Below, piece by piece: positions 1 through 4,803 of a stretch of DNA of 6,616 nucleotides. This DNA comes from Pseudomonadota bacterium (GTDB lineage: Bacteria; Pseudomonadota; Alphaproteobacteria; Rhizobiales; Xanthobacteraceae), in assembly GCA_023390695.1 (NCBI GenBank), contig JAEWCJ010000404.1:1-6616 (forward strand), written 5' to 3'. Below the pieces are notes generated by a model that saw nothing but the letters and a program-made list of their open reading frames with translations, ran no database searches and was not told the origin of the DNA. The translations under genes and the position numbers were made by a program. Each line of letters starts with the position of its first letter. Within the stretch, counting starts at the first letter, position 1.

Positions 1-60
1 CGATTTGACGGTCTTGGCGGCCTTTTTTGCAGGTGACGGCTTATTGGTCTTCTTCGCCAT
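1..60 (-). CDS. N-terminus of a lysine-rich protein (partial)
   Basis: An open frame runs leftward from an ATG whose complement is at 58-60 and stays open to the window edge, giving 20 codons. The peptide begins MAKKTNKPSPAKKAAKT and is very rich in Lys, Ala and Pro, with AKK/AAK repeats. Such basic, low-complexity N-terminal tails are known from bacterial histone H1-like proteins, and also as disordered extensions on many unrelated enzymes, so no family can be named from this fragment. No clear Shine-Dalgarno precedes the ATG on the minus strand, which lowers confidence in the exact start. The gene is divergent from dedA across a 186-base gap. That this is a real gene is moderately likely; its function is unknown. 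Confidence 0.5.
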   Translation of the reverse strand, partial: MAKKTNKPSPAKKAAKTVKS

Positions 61-246
61 GGGTCAGGAATGCTCGGAGGTGGGAATCGGGGGGTGATAG
101 CCCGAATCGGGTGCGTCCGACTATGCCACGGGGGTGGCAAAACCATGAACGGGGTGCCGGACTGCCGCCAATAAATCCTGATATCCGGTGCTGGCGCGGC
201 GCGCGGCGCCGGGCTAGACCTGTGGCCCCGCCGGACCCGCTTCTCA
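61..246. other. Divergent intergenic region with short repeats
   Basis: This gap separates the leftward lysine-rich gene from the rightward dedA gene, so it should hold the start signals of both. The word GAATCGGG occurs at 84-91 and again at 104-111, exactly 20 bases apart; the second copy lies in a small palindrome (CCCGA-A-TCGGG, 101-111). A perfect 6-bp hairpin with a GGGG loop (TGCCAC / GTGGCA) lies at 124-139. I cannot point to a convincing -35/-10 pair on either strand. The repeats may be regulator sites, but they are short enough to be chance in GC-rich DNA. Confidence 0.4.
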
Positions 247-771
247 ATGTTCCAGGAATATACCCAGATCATCATCGACTTCGTGCGCCTGAACCAGATG
301 TGGGCGCTGCCGATCGTCTTCCTTCTGGCCTTCGGCGAGTCGCTGGCCTTCATTTCGCTGTTCCTGCCGGCCTGGGCGATGCTGGTGGGCATCGGCGCCC
401 TGATCAATGCCTCCGGCATCCCGTTCTGGCCGATCTGCATCGCGGCGGCGCTCGGCGCCGCGTGCGGCGACTGGCTGTCCTACTGGATCGGCTTCAAGTT
501 CAAGGACCGGGTCGCGCATATGTGGCCGCTGACCAAGCATCCGGATCTGCTGCCGCGCGGCCATGTCTTCATGGAGAAATGGGGCATCCCCGGCATCTTC
601 ATCGGCCGCTTCTTCGGGCCGCTGCGCGCCTCGGTGCCGCTGATCGCCGGCATCCTGGAAATGAATTACTGGCATTTCCAGATCGCCAATGTCGCGTCGG
701 CCTTCGTGTGGGCGTTCGTGCTGCTGAGTTTCGGCGATTTCGGCTTCGGCATCTGGAAATGGTTCACCTGA
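247..771 (+). CDS. DedA-family (SNARE-associated/VTT domain) membrane protein
   Basis: This 174-residue integral membrane protein carries DedA-family hallmarks: a glutamate in the first hydrophobic segment (FGESLAF, E31), a Gly-Asp pair (G74-D75) and the conserved GRFFGPLR loop at about 120-127 with both arginines. Hydrophobic stretches lie near 20-50, 60-82, 113-137 and 145-168, the second pair being the re-entrant/TM region typical of the fold. DedA proteins are inner-membrane transporters; members have been shown to flip undecaprenyl phosphate or to support membrane homeostasis and drug resistance. The protein is somewhat short against the roughly 200 residues common in the family, mostly because it stops soon after the last membrane segment. 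The ATG at 247 gives a typical DedA start, but no strong Shine-Dalgarno precedes it. The next gene starts one base after its stop, implying co-transcription. Family assignment is firm; the lipid substrate is not shown. Confidence 0.9.
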   Translation: MFQEYTQIIIDFVRLNQMWALPIVFLLAFGESLAFISLFLPAWAMLVGIGALINASGIPFWPICIAAALGAACGDWLSYWIGFKFKDRVAHMWPLTKHPDLLPRGHVFMEKWGIPGIFIGRFFGPLRASVPLIAGILEMNYWHFQIANVASAFVWAFVLLSFGDFGFGIWKWFT

Positions 772-772
772 C

Positions 773-1567
773 GTGACCGCGCAGCACGCTCCCGATTTTC
801 TGCAGCCGATCGGCGCGGGCGAGCGGCTCTGGCGCAAGCTGCGTTTCGATGCGATGCGGCTTCTCGGCGTGTCGTCGTTCACGACGCGGGCCAAGGGCGC
901 GCGGTTCGTGGTGAACACGACCGACTTCATCGATCGCGAACTGGCGCTCAGGGGCGTCTGGGAGGGCGAGCAACTCGAGGATTTCGCCGCCGTCTGCCGC
1001 GCGCATCACGTCGATTATTTTCTCGATATCGGCGCCAATGCCGGCGTCTACAGCGTGCTGTTCGCGGTGCATCATCTCGGCGGCGACATCATCGCGTTCG
1101 AGCCCGATCCCGGCAACCATGCGCGGCTGATGGCGAATTTGCAGGCGAACGATCTCGTCCGCGATGTGCGGGTGAGGCAGGTCGCGGTCGGGGATCGCGC
1201 CGGCGAGATGACGCTGATGGAGGCGGGCGCGCATAACCGCGGCGAGTCCTGGATCGTGCATCCCGACAAGCCGCCGGAGGAGGCGCCCGGCGTCGCCACG
1301 CATGTCGTGCAGCAGATCGTCTTCGACGACGAGTTCGCGATCTCCGGCAAGACCATCCTGGTGAAGATGGATGTCGAAGGCTCGGAATTCCACGCGCTCG
1401 CCGGCATGGAGCGCACGCTGCGCGACAATCGCTGCTATCTGCAGGTCGAGCTCTATTCAGATCGCTTCGAGGAGCTGAAGGCGTTTTTCGAACGTCTCGG
1501 CTATCGCTATCTGAAGACCAATTACATCGACCATTATTTCACGAACATGCCGGGCGTCGGCGCCTAG
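773..1567 (+). CDS. FkbM-type SAM-dependent methyltransferase
   Basis: This 264-residue soluble protein has the Methyltransf_21/FkbM pattern. The SAM-binding motif I is FLDIGANAGVYS (83-94). The acidic end of strand 2 is IIAFEPDP (E110-P111), and the family signature VKMDVEGSE lies at 197-205, followed by a VEL strand near 225-227. FkbM-type enzymes O-methylate hydroxyl groups on sugars, lipids or polyketides; close relatives occur in surface polysaccharide and glycolipid loci. The start is a GTG at 773, one base after the dedA stop, so translation is probably coupled. The next in-frame candidates lie downstream and would remove conserved N-terminal sequence. No membrane segment is seen, so it is probably cytosolic. 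Pairing with DedA suggests a cell-envelope substrate, which is inference only. It converges on the DUF336 gene with 44 bases between stops and no obvious terminator there. Confidence 0.88.
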   Translation: MTAQHAPDFLQPIGAGERLWRKLRFDAMRLLGVSSFTTRAKGARFVVNTTDFIDRELALRGVWEGEQLEDFAAVCRAHHVDYFLDIGANAGVYSVLFAVHHLGGDIIAFEPDPGNHARLMANLQANDLVRDVRVRQVAVGDRAGEMTLMEAGAHNRGESWIVHPDKPPEEAPGVATHVVQQIVFDDEFAISGKTILVKMDVEGSEFHALAGMERTLRDNRCYLQVELYSDRFEELKAFFERLGYRYLKTNYIDHYFTNMPGVGA

Positions 1568-1611
1568 CCGCGCCCGGCCTTGCCGCGCTGCGCGCCTGCT
1601 CGGTCGCGCGC

Positions 1612-2142
1612 TTACTTGATCAGGTCGGCGCCGGCCTTGCAGGCGACGGCGTCCTGCGCGCCGGTGCCGCCGCTGCAGCCGATGGCGCCGATCAGCCGGC
1701 CACCCTCGATCAGCGGCAGGCCGCCGGGCGAGGCGATCAGGCTCGGCTCCAGCGTTGCGAGATAGGCGCCGGCCGGGGTCTGCATCGCGTTGAAGAAAGC
1801 TTCCGTCGAGCGGCGGAAGCGGGCGGCGGTCCGCGCCTTGCCCTGCGAGATGGCGGCGGAGGCAACCTGCGTGCCGTCCATCTTGTAGAAATAGACGAGG
1901 TCGCCGTTGGGATCGACGACGCTGATCGCCATCTTCCAGTTGCGCGGCGACTTCTGCGATTCCGCGACGGCGGCGGCGACGATCTGCGCGGCCCGGTCCG
2001 CCGTGACGGAGGGACCGTAAGGAATGTCGACGGGCATCTGGTCCGGCACCGCCGCCGGCGCCTGTGCCTGCGCAGCAGTGACGCAGAGCGCCATTGCGGC
2101 GGATATTGCGAACGTTCCGGCGAATGAGGTCACGCGATGCAT
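1612..2142 (-). CDS. Exported GlcG/HbpS-family (DUF336) protein
   Basis: The protein has 176 residues from the chosen start. Residues 1-26 form a Sec signal peptide (MHR, hydrophobic core, then TAAQA|Q), so the mature protein is probably periplasmic. The remainder follows the GlcG/HbpS pattern: AISVVDPNGDLVYFYKMDG (72-90), KARTAARF (102-109), PGGLPL (139-144), GAIGCSGG (152-159) and a QD pair (163-164). Family members include the heme-binding HbpS and GlcG-like proteins of glycolate or diol clusters; many are annotated heme-binding without proof. Two cysteines, C156 and C168, sit in the conserved C-terminal part, where relatives usually have non-cysteine residues in the GAIGVSGG-type motif; they could form a disulfide or bind a ligand. 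The start at 2142 is preferred over one 78 codons upstream because GGGAGGA precedes it by 5 bases and a signal peptide follows. Family is firm; ligand is unknown. Confidence 0.88.
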   Translation of the reverse strand: MHRVTSFAGTFAISAAMALCVTAAQAQAPAAVPDQMPVDIPYGPSVTADRAAQIVAAAVAESQKSPRNWKMAISVVDPNGDLVYFYKMDGTQVASAAISQGKARTAARFRRSTEAFFNAMQTPAGAYLATLEPSLIASPGGLPLIEGGRLIGAIGCSGGTGAQDAVACKAGADLIK

Positions 2143-2147
2143 GAATG

Positions 2148-2154
2148 TCCTCCC
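2148..2154 (-). promoter_or_regulatory. Ribosome binding site deciding the DUF336 start
   Basis: Read on the minus strand this is GGGAGGA, 5 bases before the ATG at 2142. It supports that start and the signal peptide it creates over the longer upstream reading, whose extra 78 residues are Pro/Arg-rich and resemble no domain I know. Confidence 0.85.
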
Positions 2155-2170
2155 GTTGAAAGCCGTTCGT

Positions 2171-2196
2171 GTGATCCCGCGCGAAAGCGGGCTTCC
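2171..2196. repeat. Small palindrome resembling a REP-like element
   Basis: The core is a 5-bp inverted repeat, CCCGC (2176-2180) and GCGGG (2187-2191), around the loop GCGAAA, flanked by GTGAT and CTTCC. Short CCCGC-GAAA-GCGGG palindromes of this kind are scattered through many alphaproteobacterial genomes as intergenic repeats. It lies about 17 bases upstream of the DUF336 Shine-Dalgarno, so it would fold in that gene's 5' leader. Only one copy is visible here, so repeat status is inferred by resemblance. Confidence 0.35.
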
Positions 2197-2410
2197 GCAG
2201 TCTAGCGGTCCGCCCGGTTCTGCGACATATTTGCGCTCGCTTGCCGCCCGGAAAAAATTGCGAGCGGGCGCACAGGCGGGGAGGAATAAGCGTTGCGGAC
2301 GGGTGTTAGGCCCAGATCGGGGACGCGGTTTGCAAGGTTTTGCGAACGGCACCGCAACATATCGACCGGCGCCCAAGCCGGGGGGATCCAGGCTTTCCAG
2401 TTACATTTCC

Positions 2411-2416
2411 AGGAGG
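2411..2416 (+). promoter_or_regulatory. Strong ribosome binding site of the MBL gene
   Basis: A perfect AGGAGG lies 7 bases before the ATG at 2424, in an A/T-rich context. It fixes the start and suggests efficient translation. Confidence 0.9.
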
Positions 2417-2423
2417 ATTTTAA

Positions 2424-3425
2424 ATGGCTGAATTGACACGCCGCGGCGTCATGACCGGCGCCGCCACACTTGCTGCTGCCGCAGCGACGGGAACGGTTTC
2501 GGGGGGATCGGCGCTGGCGCAGGCCGCCGCCAGCCAGCAGGCCGCGGGCTGGTACCGCTACAAGGTCGGCGACATCGAAGTCACCGCCGTGACCGACGGC
2601 CTCAACCGCTTCAAGTTTCCCGATGCCTTCGTCGCCAACGCGAAGCGCGACGAGGTGAACAAGGCGCTGGAAGCCGCGTTCCTGGAAAAGGACATGATGG
2701 CGATTCCCTACACGCCGATCGTGGTCAGGAACGGCGGCAAGGTCACCGTCATCGACACCGGCACCGGCGAGGCGAATTTCGCCGCCAGCAAAGGCGCCGC
2801 CGGCCAGTTCCAGAAAAACCTCGCCGCATCCGGCATCGACGCCAAGGATGTGTCCACCGTCATCATCTCGCATTATCACGGCGACCACATCAACGGCCTG
2901 CTGAAGGCGGACAATTCGCTGGCCTTCCCGAATGCCGAAATCCTGGTGCCGGCGGCCGAGCACAAATACTTCATGGACGACGGGGAAATGAACAAGCAGA
3001 CCGGCGACCGCATGGTCGGCGTGTTCAAGAACCAGCGCCGCGTGTTCGGCAATCCGGAAGTCGCCAAGCGCGTGAAGACCTATGAGGCGGGCAAGGAAGT
3101 CGTGCCGGGCGTTTCCGCGGTGGCGAGCTATGGCCACACGCCCGGCCACACCTCGCATGTCGTTTCGTCCGGCGGCAAATCGGTGTTCGTGCAGGCGGAC
3201 GTGACCAACGTGCCGTTCCTGTTCGCGCGCAATCCGGGCTGGCATTTGATGTTCGACCAGATTCCGGACATGGCGGAAGCCACGCGCCGCAAGGTCTACG
3301 ACATGCTGGCGTCGGAACGGATGATGCTGCAGGGCTTCCATTATCCGTTCCCCGCGGTCGCCCATGTGGAGAAGAGCGGCAACGGCTATCGTGAGGTGCC
3401 GGCGCTGTGGAGCCCGACGCTCTGA
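2424..3425 (+). CDS. Tat-exported MBL-fold metallo-hydrolase (methyl parathion hydrolase-like)
   Basis: This 333-residue protein begins with a twin-arginine type signal: T5-R6-R7-G-V-M, a hydrophobic Ala-rich stretch (12-28) and likely cleavage after ALA (30-32). It is therefore probably exported folded to the periplasm with its metals bound. The metallo-beta-lactamase fold is clear: HYHGDH at 150-155 (H150, H152, D154, H155), GHTPGHT at 237-243 (ligand H242), D259 in the VQAD strand, and H306 in GFHYPFP. That is a full two-metal ligand set, so it should be active. Length, signal sequence and the spacing around LAFPNAEILV and the GHTPGHT motif resemble the methyl parathion hydrolase/OPHC2-like branch, whose natural substrates are often lactones or esters. 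The substrate here cannot be read from sequence. The start is set by AGGAGG at 2411-2416, and a hairpin follows the gene. Confidence 0.9.
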   Translation: MAELTRRGVMTGAATLAAAAATGTVSGGSALAQAAASQQAAGWYRYKVGDIEVTAVTDGLNRFKFPDAFVANAKRDEVNKALEAAFLEKDMMAIPYTPIVVRNGGKVTVIDTGTGEANFAASKGAAGQFQKNLAASGIDAKDVSTVIISHYHGDHINGLLKADNSLAFPNAEILVPAAEHKYFMDDGEMNKQTGDRMVGVFKNQRRVFGNPEVAKRVKTYEAGKEVVPGVSAVASYGHTPGHTSHVVSSGGKSVFVQADVTNVPFLFARNPGWHLMFDQIPDMAEATRRKVYDMLASERMMLQGFHYPFPAVAHVEKSGNGYREVPALWSPTL

Positions 3426-3479
3426 TCCGTCGCCGCAAGGTGATCAATGAAGTGAATTTCTGAACCACGACACTCGGAG

Positions 3480-3509
3480 CAAGGCCGCATCGGAAACGAT
3501 GCGGCCTTG
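3480..3509. terminator. GC-rich hairpin between convergent genes, probable terminator
   Basis: A perfect 12-bp stem (AAGGCCGCATCG at 3481-3492 with its complement at 3497-3508) closes on a GAAA tetraloop, and a further C-G pair (3480/3509) extends it. It lies 55 bases after the MBL stop and 23 bases beyond the stop of the convergent methyltransferase. The downstream sequence on the + strand (TGTGCTTTCC) is only weakly T-rich and the other side has no T-run, so it is a non-canonical intrinsic terminator or an mRNA 3'-end stabiliser. Confidence 0.7.
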
Positions 3510-3531
3510 TGCTTTCCTGGCGCGGGATGCG

Positions 3532-4359
3532 TCAATTGCGGGTGATGACGGCTTCCAGATATTCGCTGGGAATGACCAGCGTGCCGTCCCTCGCGGTATT
3601 GAACGCGTCGATGAGCGCGTAGAGATCGGCTTCCAGCGTCGCGCGCGCGGCCGGATCGATCGCCGCGAAGGCCTTCAGCACCGGGCCGTAATAGGTACGG
3701 AAGATATCGACCCAATGTTCGGGCGACTTGTAGCGGAACACGAAATGTCTGCTGGTCGCCGCGATGCTCGCACCGTCGCCGAACAAGGCGTCGAGATGCG
3801 CCTTGTTGCCCCACATGGCCGGCGATGTCACGCCCGGCGCGGGCGGCACGTATGTGCCGATGGTCTTGAACAGGCGGCCGATGAAGCCGTCCGGCGTCCA
3901 GTTGGCGAGACCGATCTTGCCGCCGGAGCGGCAGACGCGCATCATCTCGTTCGCCGCCTGTTTCTGATCGGGCGTGAACATGACGCCGAAGGTCGACAGC
4001 ACGACATCGAAGCTGGCATCGGCAAACGGCAGCTTCTCGGCGTCGGCTTCCTGGAATAGCACCGGCAGGCGCTCGGCGTCGGCGCGCGCGCGGCCGCGCT
4101 CGAGCAGGGCTCCGACATAGTCCGTCGATACCACATCGGCGAAGCGCCGGGCTGCGGCCAGCGTCGCATTGCCGTTGCCGGCGGCGACGTCGAGCACACG
4201 CTGGTTGCTGCGCAGATCCACGGCTTCGCAAAGACTTTCGCCGACGATCTGCAGGGTGGTGCCGACAATGGCGTAGTCGCCGGAGCTCCAGGCTGCGTGC
4301 TGCCGGCTTTTCACCGCACCGAGATCGGCGGTCACGGGAGTTGCTGTTTGCACATTCAT
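3532..4359 (-). CDS. Class I SAM-dependent methyltransferase (UbiE/Methyltransf_11-like)
   Basis: This 275-residue protein has motif I VLDVAAGNGNATL (55-67), an acidic end of strand 2 (VSTDYVGALLERGR, D80), EADAEKLPFADASFDVV (104-120) covering motifs II/III, and the post-motif segment MMRVCRSGGKIGLANWTPDG. This is the Methyltransf_11/25 type also found in UbiE-like enzymes. The C-terminal part (about 160-275) is helical with several aromatic residues (W183, W216, Y223-Y224), probably forming the substrate lid. No signal or membrane segment is seen. The substrate is unknown; relatives are typically annotated only as class I methyltransferases. The start at 4359 is chosen because GAGGAAG precedes it by 7 bases; an in-frame ATG at 4425 would add 22 charged residues but lacks a Shine-Dalgarno. 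It is divergent from an AraC-TPR regulator, which may control it. Confidence 0.87.
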   Translation of the reverse strand: MNVQTATPVTADLGAVKSRQHAAWSSGDYAIVGTTLQIVGESLCEAVDLRSNQRVLDVAAGNGNATLAAARRFADVVSTDYVGALLERGRARADAERLPVLFQEADAEKLPFADASFDVVLSTFGVMFTPDQKQAANEMMRVCRSGGKIGLANWTPDGFIGRLFKTIGTYVPPAPGVTSPAMWGNKAHLDALFGDGASIAATSRHFVFRYKSPEHWVDIFRTYYGPVLKAFAAIDPAARATLEADLYALIDAFNTARDGTLVIPSEYLEAVITRN

Positions 4360-4366
4360 GGTGTCG

Positions 4367-4373
4367 CTTCCTC
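4367..4373 (-). promoter_or_regulatory. Ribosome binding site deciding the methyltransferase start
   Basis: Read on the minus strand this is GAGGAAG, 7 bases before the ATG at 4359. It favours this start over the in-frame ATG at 4425 and the much longer open frame reaching 4656. Confidence 0.8.
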
Positions 4374-4787
4374 TGTCAGGGGTCTGTTTTTCTGATTGCG
4401 GCACGCGTCGTTCTTCATCCTGCATGGCGAAGCTGCGTGTCGCGGCGGAGGGGATATGTCGGGGCGGCCGCTGTCTCCATGACCGGGACACCGGCTTCCT
4501 TTGCAGATGCGCCGGAAACCGTTGGTGCCGGTGCTGTGTCCCGAAGCCGCAAAATTTGCTGGCAACGCGGATTGCGGTTCGGGTGAGGATCATGCCGGTC
4601 GCCTCGTGACATGCCGGCCCTGCTTGGCCGACGGTGACATATTGGCGCTGTCGCATTCGGGCCGCTGTGCAGCATCCGCAGCGACATGCAGAAACCGCAA
4701 TCGCGGCGAATTATTTTTCTGTCGCGTTCCGGAACCGGGCTTGGAAGCCGTTGCGCGCCGCCGCGGCAAGACATCGTTTGCATCTTC

Positions 4788-4795
4788 GAGAGAGG
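4788..4795 (+). promoter_or_regulatory. Ribosome binding site deciding the AraC-TPR start
   Basis: GAGAGAGG lies 8 bases before the ATG at 4804. It supports that start over the open frame that continues back to 4501, whose extra 101 residues are Cys/Arg-rich and resemble no domain I know. Confidence 0.75.
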
Positions 4796-4803
4796 CGTTT
4801 CCC

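Larger units (their letters stand above)
2143..2423. other. Divergent intergenic region between DUF336 and MBL genes
   Basis: This 281-base gap must carry the promoters of both divergent exported-protein genes. Besides the two Shine-Dalgarno sites and the small palindrome at 2171-2196, I see no convincing sigma-70 type promoter, operator dyad or small ORF. The open frames crossing it on both strands are Pro/Arg-rich and look like GC-driven shadows. Confidence 0.5.
4360..4803. other. Divergent regulatory region with repeated short words
   Basis: These 444 bases hold no gene I can support; open frames across them are short, mutually overlapping and lack a recognisable domain or good start. Three copies of GATTGCGG are present, at 4394-4401 (+), 4570-4577 (+) and 4695-4702 (-). 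The last two extend to a 10-base inverted pair, GATTGCGGTT / AACCGCAATC. A separate inverted repeat, CGGGACAC (4484-4491) with GTGTCCCG (4536-4543), has nested arms CCGGC/GCCGG. CATGCCGG occurs at 4591-4598 and 4610-4617, and GTGACAT at 4606-4612 and 4634-4640. The region lies between a methyltransferase and a divergent AraC-type regulator, the usual place for operators. No confident -35/-10 pair was found. Confidence 0.5.

Noticed and set aside
2143..2376. N-terminal extension of the DUF336 frame by 78 codons
   Set aside because: It is Pro/Arg-rich, lacks a Shine-Dalgarno and would bury the signal peptide; the start at 2142 has GGGAGGA 5 bases upstream.
2202..3365. Long minus-strand open frame opposite the MBL gene (387 codons)
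   Set aside because: It is a shadow: His/Val/Gly/Arg-rich with no motif, while the + strand frame has a signal peptide and all MBL metal ligands.
3843..3858. Hairpin CGGCAC-GTAT-GTGCCG
   Set aside because: It lies inside the methyltransferase coding region, where it is explained by codons for a Gly-Thr-Tyr-Val-Pro stretch; no sign of regulation.
4360..4656. N-terminal extension of the methyltransferase by up to 99 codons
   Set aside because: The extra sequence has no domain character; GAGGAAG precedes the ATG at 4359, while the ATG at 4425 lacks a ribosome binding site.
4415..4783. Small minus-strand frames in the 444-base intergenic region as possible genes or toxin-antitoxin parts
   Set aside because: They overlap other frames, have no good ribosome binding site, and their composition (Pro, Arg, Cys-rich) is that of random GC-rich reading.
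4501..4803. N-terminal extension of the AraC-TPR protein by 101 codons
   Set aside because: The sequence is Cys/Arg-rich with no recognisable fold, and GAGAGAGG supports the ATG at 4804.
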